From assembly GCA_951640195.1 (NCBI GenBank), contig OX621164.1:291098-355097 (forward strand): a stretch of 64,000 bases of DNA, read 5' to 3'. How positions within the stretch are numbered: position 1 is the first letter of the stretch; every line of letters starts with the position of its first letter. This DNA is from Porpolomopsis calyptriformis (lineage: Eukaryota; Basidiomycota; Agaricomycetes; Agaricales; Hygrophoraceae). Shown here one piece after another: positions 1-10,885 of this stretch. The notes under the pieces were generated by a model that was given only the letters and a program-made list of their open reading frames with translations, was not told the origin of the DNA and did not search any database. Both the position numbers and the translations under genes were made by a program.

Positions 1-2121
1 CGAGATCTCCAATCCTTCCTTGGCACTGCTAACTTTTGGCGAAGGTTTATTAAGGATTACTCCCTGATTGCTCGTCCTCTTAATGAGCTCCTACGAAAGG
101 ATCAAGAATGGATTTGGACTCCTAGGCAACAACGTGCTTTTGATACCCTCAAGAATGCGCTTACCTCTGCTCCTGTTTTGAGAACCCCGAAGCCAGACCT
201 TCCTTACCTTCTGGAGACGGATGCCTCTGGTGTTGCACTGGGTGCAGTCTTAACCCAGAAAGAGAATGATGAAGAAGATTGGCACCCCATTGGCTTCTAC
301 TCCAAGACCCTCCTCCCAGCTGAACGAAATTACCCCACCCATGACCAAGAGCTTTTAGCCATCATATCTGCCTTGAATGAATGGAGATACCTCCTGCAAG
401 GGACACGGCAACCCATTATGATCAAAACTGACAACCAGTCCCTCCAATACTTCATGACCAGTCATCAGCTCTCCAGACGCCAGGCTAGATGGTCTGAGTT
501 TTTAGCTCGCTTTTGGTTCAGAATCAGCTACCAGCCTAGAATCAAGAATAAGGCTGATGGACTCTCCAAATGTCCAGATCATTACCCGGAGTCTTATGAG
601 GAGGTGGAGGACAAGGTCCTCCTGCCAAAAGAACTTTTTGTCAATGCGCTTTTCATCAATGCGATTATCAGTTTATCATCCCCCAACTTTTTATCCAAGC
701 TTTGTTTTCATTCCCCCCTACCTCTCGAGATCATGGCCAAAATTGAAGATCCCTCTTCCGGATACACCCACGTAGATGGCATTGTGCGTGATGCTGGAGA
801 TTGTATAGTTGTGCCAAAGGACGTATCTTTGCGCACAGAAATTATTCGATTGACCCACGACACACCCACTGGTGGCCATCCCGGCATTGAGAAGACGAAG
901 GAACTGCTCCTCCGTAATTATACATGGGAAGGTGCCCCACAAGATATCACCAATTATGTGAAGTCCTGCCTTGCTTGTCAACAGACCAAGGTTTATCCAC
1001 AGAAACCCACTGGACTTCTCCAACCGTTACCCCCTCCTACTAAACCGTGGCAACAGATCACTGCTGATCTAATTGTGGAACTCCCTAATTCAAAAGGATT
1101 TGATGCTATTCTAGTTGTGGTGGACAGATTCACCAAATGGGCTCACTTCATCCCAACAACTGGAAACCTATCTGCTAAAGGAACTGCTGCGCTGTTTCAA
1201 GAACATGTCTGGAAGCATCATGGATGGCCAGAGAAGATCATTACCGATCGAGGAACCCAATTCTCATCAAAATTTGCTACGTCATTGAACGAACTCCTAG
1301 GAACCACTTCTGGACTTTCTACTGCCTATCACCCCCAAACAGATGGACAAACCGAACGGACCAATCAAGAGTTAGAGCAATACGTACGGCTCTACACTAA
1401 CTTCATGCAAGACGATTGGAAAGATTGGTTAGCTCCGGCGGAGTTCGCTTATAACAACCGAGAACATTCCTCCACTCACCAATCCCCCTTCTGGCTTGAA
1501 TATGGCTGACACCCTCACACCCCCTTATCAGTTCCAACCCAAACCTCAAATCCCGATGCCAACGAGTTTTACGTGCAGCTTACTAGAGCTAGAGAGAATG
1601 CTGAAGAGTCTCTTCAAAAGACCGCTAACTCAATGAAGCTCTATGCCAATCGAAAACGTCAAAAGGAACCCACGTTTTACGAAGGACAAAGGGTCTGGCT
1701 TGATGCCAAGAATTTGAAAACTGGCCGGCCCGTGAAGAAACTGGATGTCCGCCGGCTCGGACCTTTTATAATCCTAAAACAAGTATCGCCTGTGGCTTAC
1801 CAACTAAAGCTACCGCTGTCATGGAGGATTCATCCCGTGTTTCACGTTTCACTACTCAAGGCTCTAGAAGAGAATCTCGATCTCCACCCCCCAATTGGAG
1901 AAGATGACAATCTCCGACCACCTCCGGATGTGATCGAAGGAGAGCCCGAGTATGAAGTGGAACGTATTCTCAATCACACCCCAGGAAAACGGAACCAACA
2001 ATACCTAATCAAGTGGAAAGGCTACCCAATAGAGGCAGCCACCTGGGAACCACGATGGAACCTCAAGCATGCAAAAGACGTCTTAATGAATTATGAAAAG
2101 TCTATTCAAGCGGCGATTTAA
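1..2121 (+). pseudogene. Ty3/gypsy pol polyprotein (RNase H-integrase-chromodomain), interrupted by a stop
   Basis: The frame is open from base 1 and holds the tail of the reverse transcriptase, then RNase H (ETDASG near 215, HDQELLAI near 350, KTDNQSL near 427), the H2C2 zinc-binding module (HDTPTGGHPG and CLACQQTK, 860-990), the integrase core (TADLI near 1063, TDRGTQF near 1244, TERTNQELEQ near 1350 as the D,D,E residues) and a chromodomain (YEVERIL to ATWEP, 1951-2050). A TGA at 1507-1509 interrupts the frame after EYG. The same frame reopens at once and runs to the TAA at 2119-2121. No frameshift is seen. A tryptophan or another aromatic residue is usual at this site in related elements, so a single base change is the simplest cause. 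The copy is probably dead, unless the stop is read through. Confidence 0.9.
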
Positions 2122-2235
2122 CTCTCTTTCACAAATACTACTGACATCACGATCGTTGAGCCTCTTTTTCTCCTTTTCAATCTCCGACGATTATAAGGAC
2201 TTCCCCTTCCCGACAATCATCAAAAGAAGCACGAA

Positions 2236-2928
2236 ATGCCCCGCCAAGTTCTTTATGCTTGCAAGTTGACTGGGAGGCGTCCACCTCGAGGGAACCCCAC
2301 TGCTTCTACCTCCAACCTTCCCCCTGACTCCTCTTCCTCCTCTTCCTCATCTGACAGCGTCTTGGTTACCCGACGGTTCAAGAAGCCGAGACGACGCACT
2401 GATACTATCAACAAGCCGGGACGAAATTGTAACTACCGAGGGCTCCCCTTTGCCAAGGTCGAGCACCTATCTGGGTGCCCCGAAACCTACGTCCCTTTTA
2501 TCTCTGGAGCACGTCGATGCGAGCTCAACTACGACCGTCACTGGTACACGTTCAACAAGGACAGCGACTTTGACGACAAGAAGAATCAACTCGAAGATTG
2601 GCTGGAGGCGTACCAAGTTGGGCACCAACTTTTGATGGTTATACCGGACCAGGACGAATCCGACGTCACCACCCCCACTATCCCCGAAGACCCCATCTCG
2701 CACTGCATCCATCGCGTTGCCGACCGACTCTATACTGCCCGGAACGGGTACCGCTCGATGATGGATGCCAAGTACGAAAGGATCCTTGACCTGGAGGAGA
2801 ATGCTGTGATGTGTAGGGAGCTGGCTGAAACTTGGTTGCGACGTGCCTGGGAGTTGGATGGCCGTTACCACTGGTTTGACCCAGATGGACACCTGCTTCA
2901 ACCCCCAGTTTATGATGGCGCGACCTAG
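2236..2928 (+). CDS. Extra ORF of the retroelement, unknown function
   Basis: A 230-residue ORF lies between the end of pol and the 3' LTR in the same orientation, starting at ATG 2236. The N terminus is basic with a run of eight serines near residue 34, followed by an R/K-rich stretch. The rest is acidic and aromatic with no motif I recognise. It is not gag-like: there is no CCHC knuckle. Accessory ORFs in this position occur in some plant and fungal gypsy elements. Whether this one belongs to the element or is captured host sequence cannot be settled here. It has no in-frame stops although pol upstream has one. Confidence 0.6.
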   Translation: MPRQVLYACKLTGRRPPRGNPTASTSNLPPDSSSSSSSSDSVLVTRRFKKPRRRTDTINKPGRNCNYRGLPFAKVEHLSGCPETYVPFISGARRCELNYDRHWYTFNKDSDFDDKKNQLEDWLEAYQVGHQLLMVIPDQDESDVTTPTIPEDPISHCIHRVADRLYTARNGYRSMMDAKYERILDLEENAVMCRELAETWLRRAWELDGRYHWFDPDGHLLQPPVYDGAT

Positions 2929-3207
2929 GGACCGGATGCTGTTTCCGAACGAACAGTATTCCTTACGCCTCCCTTCTGGATGTGTGGTTAGAGAAGGTGA
3001 TATCTACTGGAGAGTTGAGGAAAAGTATACCTAGTGGATAGTCTTTGATCCGACAACTATCCACTCATCCCTCCTCTTCATTGCTCACCCATCTCATCAC
3101 CCCTCTACCCACCTCTACCATCCCTTTACACCTCCCCTTGACACCCTTCCTTCGCTTCGAAGGGTCTCCTCAAAATTCGGGACGAATTTCCTTTTTGTGG
3201 AGGTGAA

Positions 3208-3566
3208 TGTCAGAGATATATTTTTTCTTTTTCCTTTGCTCGTCTATTCCTATTTACATCAGACAGTTTACACCAATAGCCGCTTAGCCACCCAAGCTCC
3301 GCTTAGTAATACAAGGTGACCAAGCCATATCTATATTTAGTCAACCATCACTCTCCTTATCTACATGACTCATCCATAGTCATTATGACTCACACGTAGT
3401 CAATATGACTCATACTTAGCTAGTATATAAAGCTAGCAGTAGATAGACTTAGGATAAGTCTGTTTCTTTCGTTAACACCCCAATCAGTAGTCTTCCAACC
3501 CTTTAAAACCCTACACCCAGAGCCTGAAGTAAAACCTTGCAATCAACCCTAGACTGCCATCTAACA
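3208..3566 (+). repeat. 3' LTR of the Ty3/gypsy element (approximate borders)
   Basis: The left border is placed at TGTCAGAGAT (3208), immediately after the purine-rich GTGGAGGTGA tract that would prime plus-strand synthesis. The right border is placed at CTAACA (3561-3566), giving TG...CA ends and an imperfect terminal inverted repeat. A TATA box (TATATAAAG, 3424-3432) sits inside, as expected for U3. The right border could also be at 3572 (CTACA). No second LTR is in the window for comparison. Confidence 0.6.
3366..3432 (+). promoter_or_regulatory. LTR promoter: three TGACTCA sites and a TATA box
   Basis: TGACTCA occurs at 3366, 3386 and 3406, spaced exactly 20 bases apart within a short tandem repeat, and is followed by TATATAAAG at 3424. 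TGACTCA is the binding site of Gcn4/AP-1 type bZIP factors. The layout is that of a compact stress- or starvation-responsive promoter driving the element. Function is inferred from the motif only. Confidence 0.6.
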
Positions 3567-6500
3567 GCTACATTGTCATTTTTCATCTGGGTTTCGGGCA
3601 AGGTATTGTCCCCCCAGCATTGTGAGCCTTGCGGCAGATTGTGCCCAATATATTACATGACATGGCGTGACCTTGTTATTGCAGTTTTGCTGATGTTGCC
3701 ACTTTGTTTTGACGTTCACGCCCACCCGGCCTGGTAAAGGAACTCTGGCACGCCTGCACCACCACGGTTCGTAAACTCGAGGTCTGGCCTAATCGCTTCC
3801 CTGTGTTCTCTCTCAAGGTTGTTACCCGTGCTTGACTCAGTGGGGCAATGCGCAGAAATTTGAGAAACTCACAAGATCCGCACCCAACGTGCCTTCCGCT
3901 TGCTGTGCTTCAGTGCTTCGGAGGTTTGAGCTCCTGTCAGCAAAGTCCTACGCATGACAGTCCCAATTGATAATTCAAATTCAAATACACCAATAACTGA
4001 AGGTATATTTCTCGAATTCCCTACTTCTCCTATTGGTGTCCTCTGATCTCACGTTCGAAATTGGGTTGGTCATTCACTGTGGTGAAATCCCCAATGATGA
4101 ACCGTGTTGTCGATGACCACGTATTCATCGGTCATCGGGAAGTTCTTCCATCTTGAACGCTATTGCAGCCCGGTCTTCCCTCCCCGCTCTCATTTGCACA
4201 CAATCACCGGCACCAACGCAAGCATCTATCCATCATTGATAACAATCAACGGCTGGCTTCCTTCCCTAACTGAAACATTCCGGACACAGTGCTCTCGTCA
4301 TCAGTCTGAACCCAATTCCAAACTTTCACTCTGGCCATCTCGGGTATAAATGTCGCTTCCGCCCCCAGGGATATCATACCAATGTCGCCGATCTCTCGAT
4401 CATTTCATTGAGGTTATCAGGCATATGCGTATAGTTACGGCTTACCTGTTCTTGTGTCAACCTTTACGATTGGTCTGGCCCTTTGGAAAGCATACAGGTA
4501 AGCTAAGCTCACCAGATGGGGCTTCTCCGTCCCTGACGGGTTCGAGTATCGCGATCTGGCTAATAACTCAACCCAAAACGTCACAAAATTCAGACGAGGC
4601 GGGCGAGTGAGCGGCTCTCGCTTGAAAAAATAAACTCTCATGTGTGGGTGCCGAGTCCCTTCAAGTCGGTTTCTGTTCCAACCCTTGCTGCTAAGAGCGG
4701 GAAAAGCTACCTATGCCCTGGTTTTCATGTCACAAATCAACGTGGTGCCCGAGTCAATCTGTAGACCGCTGCTGCTGTAAAGGACTCGTTTTATCCGTCT
4801 CACCGACCAGGCCGGCGTTCATCGTTGGATCAAAAAGCCAGGTCGCATTTTGTTTTTGGCGGACTCCGTATATGCTTCGATCTAGACCTGCTTACAGTTT
4901 ACTCGGCGGGGAATTCATGAAAAACCTTCGGGTCTACGGGTTTCTTCCTGCACACCGTGACGACGGGGAGCCTGTGGTGAAGGTTGAGATGAAACGCCGC
5001 ATTAATTTTTTTTTTTTGATTAGGCCGGGATGAAGCTCAAGCTTCTCTTTTTTCCTGTTGATAGCAAAAATCACAATCACGGTACTACTACTACTCCTTT
5101 TTTGTTGTCCTAGATTCTGGAACTCGGGGCATTGCCTTTGCGTGCAACCTTGGAGAGCACTGCACCGCAATGACTAGGGGGTTAACAAGCTCATGTGGAA
5201 GGTTGTTGGTCAGAATCAAGGACTCAGGTGGTTGGTTGCATGGGGAAATGGATGGGCAATACTTGGATTGCAGTGCCAACGTATATATGTTATGTCCAAT
5301 AAAGTCAACCTGCTTGACAAAAGCATCCTGTTTTGCTCCGCGACAGCAGTGTTGTACAGGGGCTAACTACAATACAAATTTGGTATTTGTTCCAACGGAT
5401 GTCCCGAGCGCGGGCAGCTGGCGGTAGTGTGTGCCACATCTCTGATCTGGATCGGATGAAAAGGGCCGAGCGCTGCCCAGTGATGATGTAGCTGTGTGTG
5501 CATGCAGGGATTATATACCGGCATTTGCAATCAAAACGTTCGCAGTGATCATTCAGAACATCGATCAGGCGAAAGTCGGATACAAGTTTGTGGATTGATA
5601 CGTTGAATGTAGTTGCAAGGGTATCATACACAGGGTTGGTTGTTGTTTCTGGGGTTTTCCATACGGTGATAGCTAGCGAGGTCAATAAATTGTTCGGAAC
5701 AGGTGCGAAGTAGTGGGATTCGAGTCAGCATTTTATATTTATTTTTTATTATATATATCGCCCCTCCATCATTATCAGGAACCCATCGATAAATTAATCT
5801 CTGGCAAGGGCTGCGCAGGCGGGGGGGGACCACCGGATGGCACCGATGAGGGTAATTAGAAGTAGGCGATCGTTGAAACTGCGATTCGGATGTGGATATG
5901 CAAATGGACGCAATAGTTGTGTCACAATGGGAGAGCGGAGTTGGAATAGCGGCCGCGGTGCTGTGGAAACGAAGGCCTGCCGGAGACGTGCCGTGAGTGA
6001 GAAACCGCGAGCAATGGATGATCGGGGTAGGAAATATTCAGGTTGCGGTTGTCTGGGGTGAGTAAAGTTTGAGGGTAGGAGGTGTTTACCATCACTGGAC
6101 GTGAGTCTTTTTGTGTTTCTCAGCGACACGTGCCCCTGACGGACGGGAAAGTAAGTCTGGGAGTAAGCCGGGTAAATTCTTGTTGGCCGGCCGGGGCAAT
6201 CTTTTTGTGTTGGATATTTCCAGACTGACGGAGCTAGAGTAGTTTTTTGAAAAGAGGTCAGGTATGAGTCTCAGATTGTCGAGGTCGGGTAGTGCGAAAA
6301 TGCGGATCTCCATGGGTAGGTAGACTACGTTATGCGCTTTGTTTGAGGTTTGCCGAAAGCATTTGAAGAGAATCAGTCCAAGATGGACATGTTAGACATG
6401 CGTGTGGAGATGATACACCCCTCACCTCGGTTCATGGTGAGTGTTGTCAATCAGTAGTGATGAAAGAAAGAGGAGCGAAGGGGAATGTATAGAATGGAAT

Positions 6501-7426
6501 CGATCGTGGTGCCACCCCTCGGGCGACTGCTTTGTCTCGTCGTTATTGGGAATTGGGTTGGTTGTTGCGGCGGTTGCGGCGATACATGTGTCCAGTACAT
6601 GAATTGTAAGACAAGCCGTGGTGAGCGACGACCGCTTCATCATTTCCAGAAATTATATTAGCTGCCGTACTACTACAACTAGAGAACGTAGTCGATGAAA
6701 TGGGGCGGGTAAAGAGTGAGCGGTCTGGATGAAAGAGGGGTCGAGTTCCGCTGCTAGTACAGAATAATCATCATAATGGTCTCAGTTTGTGCGAGAGGAG
6801 TGAGTGCCAGTTTATAAGGTGTCGGACAAGTCCAAGGCTATGGGGAATCCCCTCTGCCGAGTGTGCCGAAACCCAGATAAGGAAAGTCTCGAGACGAGAA
6901 TAAATAAATAAATTTTAATATACTAAGTCTAAAAAAGGCAATACTATGTAACTCTTTACATTTACCGCTTTATTTTTAATTTTTTTAATTTTTTTCTGTT
7001 GTAATCACTCTCCTCCGACCCGTCCAAGCTCTTACCGTTTTAAATATCATGATCAGCCACATCTATTGCCACTACTCCTCCTCTCCATCCCTCTCCCTTT
7101 ATCCTCCTTTATTCTCTATCCATGACTGCTGCTACCTTACCCTCCTTGCCCGCCCATCTCCTCCCCTCCTTCTCCAAATGGCGACAGTCAATCTACCACT
7201 CGCCTTTATCCTCTCCTATGACCTCCGCAGTCCACCACCAAAAGCTCCAGTTTCACCCACACCCCCCAACTTTGCCCCCGATATCCTTCCTCGACAGGCA
7301 TTTGTCTGCCATGCCACCCCGTGCGTCTCGCCCAACCTCAGCCAGCCGCTTTGACTAACTCCGTTATATATAGTCACCCCACCGCGTCTAGAATTCCCCC
7401 AAAACTCCTCTTCACCAAACACGCCA
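3567..7426. other. About 3.9 kb without a recognisable gene
   Basis: Short ORFs occur on both strands but none has a recognisable domain, consistent splice signals or coding-like composition. The stretch contains AT-rich tracts near 6900-7000 and pyrimidine-rich sequence from 7010 that is probably the promoter and 5' leader of the cyclin gene. Several upstream ATGs lie in that leader. Confidence 0.5.
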
Positions 7427-9126
7427 ATGCTCCCCACCCCCGCCTTTCAGCCGAATCCCTTCGATTACCACAATCCCCCGCCCCGCCCCTCTCCTGAACG
7501 GGCTTCTCACCCATTCGAGGACGTGCCCTACCTCGTCGACTGGCTTGATTTCACCCGGAAGAGGTCCGCTCACTCCATCGCCGAAAAGACTTGCGAGATG
7601 ATTTGCTATCTCTGGTTTTCTTCTCCTTCATCCCACTGCACCCAGCCCGGCTCTGCCACCACCTCCCTTCAATTGCTTGCTTCTCCCACTTTTGTCCAAT
7701 TCATGCAGAAAGTACTCGAAACCACTCAAGTCAGCCAATCCGTCATTGTCCTCTCCTTGCATTATATCTACCGCCTCAAAGAACGCAACCGGTTCACTTC
7801 TGGCCAAGCAGGAAGCGAATTCCGTATTGCAGTAGCCGGCCTGATGATGGCCAACAAATTTCTTGACGAGTAAGCCCCTTTTTTTTTCTCTCTCTCCTCA
7901 GGTTGATTTACACTCCTCAGTAATACGTATACGAACAAGACCTGGTCTGAAGTGTCTGGCATTGATTTGGCAGAGATAAATCGCATGGAACGCGAATTTC
8001 TTATGGGCATCGACTTTAGTCTCTACGTCGACAAACCAACCTACGAATCCTGGCTCAATTTACTCAAAGGTCTCATCATGGCAAAGGAGAAAGATAGCAA
8101 GCGGTGGCGACGCTCAAGGGTCTTGCCCCGTGCCTCTAGGCTCTATCCAAACTCTTCTCGCTCTTTTGCACCCTCCAGATATCCGACCTCACATCGCGCA
8201 CGTTCAACTTCGCCCAGTTCATCAGATCCTCCGAGAGGCTCCTATAACAGCCATCCTACTTACCCAATCAGTCATCCGGCAAATCCCGAATCTTCTCCCC
8301 GATCAGGCGTAAAGCGCTCTGCAGCAGACGCATTTTCGCCCACGTCAGCCTCGTTCGCACAGATACCCTCAAAACGGCCAGTTTCCATGTCCTTGATCAT
8401 CCCTGAAAACTTGCCCATAAGCGGTCCCAATCCCTCATCTCAATCGCCGCTCGAACCTCTCCATTCATTCGCACAGATGTCGCTCGGATCTTCCCCCGCC
8501 GTTCGGGCCCCCTCCACCAGGGCTCCTCCCGTTTTATTCCCATCAACTGTCCTTGACAACCCCTCCGCAACGCTCGCTGCTGCCTATGCCGTTGATGAAC
8601 AAAGGCGACCTGTTGTCCCCCAGGTAGATTTCCCCCACTCTTGACCGTAGACCGGTGTTGAACATTTATATTCCAGAATTTGTACTTTTATTCCCTTGCT
8701 TGCTCCCCAATGGAAAAACAAGAGCAAAACGACAACAGAAAAGCCAGGCTACGGTACCACCAACCTCCCCTGACGACTTTGTCTTATTATCCTCCCAAAC
8801 CTTCCATACCAATGGACATTCAATCAGCATCGACCAGTCCACACGACGTCCACATGAATCTCCCGCCACCCCTGCCACCCTTTTACGCCTCTGTCTGGTC
8901 ACGCCAATATGTCAGCAGCAATGCGCTACCATCCTGTGATTTCTCGCCACCACCCCATTTACTACAGGCGCAGCAGCATGTTGCGGAATTTTCCGAATGT
9001 TCAGTACCTTCGGCTCCTTTCGCCAACGCCGGACCACCCGGCGTTCAGTTTTATACGACTCCCACCTCCTTTCAACGTTCGTTCGCCGCATACGCCAGTA
9101 GTTGGACTAGAGGACGACCCTTTTGA
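7427..9126 (+). CDS. PHO80/PCL-like cyclin
   Basis: Three exons, 7427-7869, 7921-8623 and 8677-9126, encode 531 residues; both introns are GT-AG (51 and 53 bases). The cyclin box spans roughly residues 30-215, with the PHO80-type hallmark KFLDDNTYTNKTWSEVSG across the first splice junction, which fixes that junction. Such cyclins bind a Pho85-type CDK and steer it in phosphate sensing, morphogenesis or G1 control. The C-terminal 300 residues are rich in Ser and Pro and look disordered, a usual place for phosphorylation. The start is the first ATG in frame after a stop at 7352-7354. Shorter upstream ORFs in the leader could modulate translation. Which PCL subgroup it belongs to is not clear. 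Confidence 0.9.
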
Positions 9127-10885
9127 TGATTGCGGACAACAGCCAACATTTTAATTTTATTGTTCATGATCTTGTCAAAGCATTCCTCGCATTTGTACAC
9201 ACACATACGCTCTTCTTTTTTGTTCCTAGACATCCATATTTTTTTTTTTACCACTTGGTAGTAGTACATGCACACATCAGATACATCATCATCATCATCA
9301 TCTCCCCTCTTCAATTGCATCGATATCATTCATCACCGTTCCTACCGTTGTATTGATACGATTTTGCGCAATAAATACCACTCTAACTGTTTTGTGTACG
9401 ACTTGGGTTTGGGACATGTGCGTGCGTTGGCTGCCTTAGCGCAATTGATCGGTAGGGTAGGGTAAGGTTACATATCAAAAAAAAAATATGGCTCTTTTGT
9501 GGATTCCAATTAAACCCAATGTTCCCTTGTCTAAAGCAACCAATCCGGGCTGGCCCAAAAGGGGCATTCAATCAATGACCTTTAGTCCGTATTTCAGATC
9601 GCTTGCATTCAAATGGTTATCCCTTTCTTAGCCTGTCTTTTTTTTTTTTTTTCCTTACGGGCTGGATGTACTGTATTGCAAAAAAAAAAAGCTTATAACT
9701 TGCTGTTGTTTGTGGCGTCAGTGTTGTTGGCGTGTTCGAGATGGGTGGTGGCGGTTGCATTTGGCGGGCGGGGGCTATGATATGTGTGTGTGTGTGTGTG
9801 TTGCGTGGGGCATGTCCGCCTGCTATCGGGTGCCGGGTGACGATAAGGGTCTCACGCATTCAATTCCCATTTCATGATCGTGGCGCCGAAGTCCGGAGGC
9901 AAGGAACAGCGGTAGCAGTATCTAAGATGTTCCAGGTCAGGTCATTTATAATACACGGAAAAGTAAGAGTGGTCTAGTCTGGATCCCAAAAACTCTTTTT
10001 TTTTTTTTTCTTTTCTTTTCTTTTTTTTTTTTGGGTTGTCGTGTGGTGTGGGATGGTGAGTTGGTGGTGGTGGGGTGTGAATCGCTTCTTTTGGGGGTAT
10101 GTCGCCTAGGGAGGGGATCGCAGCTGGGAAGTGTCGTCTTGTGACTGTTCGGGAGCGTGCGGTGTGGGTGTCATACCGAGTCGAGCGACGTATGACGAGA
10201 GGAAGGCTTTTTGGAAGAAATAGCCGGATAAAAGACCCGTTACTGTTCTTTCGCCCAGGTCCGAGAAATAGGGGTGGGGGGCGGGGGGAGGTCGGAGAGA
10301 GGATATGTACGGTTTTTTCGGTATGTTGTTAATTTTTTTTTGTTTTTGTTATTAGCGAAAGATCGATGTGGTTAGATTGAATGGTCCGCGATGATGGTTA
10401 GTGGAAAAAAAAAAAGAGCGGGACGTACGGACACCGCAAAATATGGTCTTGTTTCTGTTAAAACCCATGAATCTTGACCCCAGAACGGCTACATAAGGAA
10501 TGGCAAATTGATTTCATGAACTATCATTGGGTGATCGATAATGAAAACACACCTGCTGCTAATCCTGATGACAATCCCGCAAACACGCCATCTCTTCGGG
10601 CGTCCTATTTGGCATCGAAAGGGAAAATTGAATGATCGTGATACCAATATTCGTTAGTGGGCAAACCAGTTACCTTGGCGGCTTTACCCAGCGCATCAGA
10701 AGGTACATTCATGACCGTTGACATTGAGCAGTGACCAGGGTATCCCGGTGAACCCGGTAAAGCGGTAAAAATGTGTTGAGGTCACGTCACGACCATCACG
10801 ACCATCACGTTTGTGACCGGACGTGTCGAAAATTGTCACGGATCCCCGCTTGGAGCAACCCCCTGTCCGTGCAGTGTCGTGTCAA
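9127..10885. other. Intergenic region with homopolymer and TG runs
   Basis: No gene recognised. The stretch has repeated T tracts (9240, 9635, 9995-10035), an ATC run near 9290 and a (TG)n run near 9783. Sequence just before 10886 is the promoter side of the SPO22 gene and includes short CACGACCAT repeats at 10785-10805. Confidence 0.5.

Larger units (their letters stand above)
1..3566 (+). mobile_element. Ty3/gypsy chromodomain LTR retrotransposon, 3' part
   Basis: The window opens inside the pol gene of a Ty3/gypsy element and runs to its 3' LTR. The order seen is end of reverse transcriptase, RNase H, integrase, chromodomain, an extra ORF, a purine-rich tract just before base 3208, and the LTR. 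The 5' LTR, gag, protease and most of the reverse transcriptase lie outside the window, so the target-site duplication and LTR-LTR divergence cannot be read. A chromodomain at the integrase C terminus marks the chromovirus lineage common in fungi, which is known to steer insertion to modified chromatin. One in-frame stop in pol suggests this copy is not autonomous. Confidence 0.93.

Noticed and set aside
4440..4570. Possible tRNA T-loop (GGGTTCGAGTATCG)
   Set aside because: The surrounding bases do not form acceptor, D or anticodon stems.
7049..7358. Two overlapping ORFs upstream of the cyclin
   Set aside because: Pro/Ser-rich translations of a pyrimidine-rich leader; stops separate them from the cyclin frame and no splice pair joins them.
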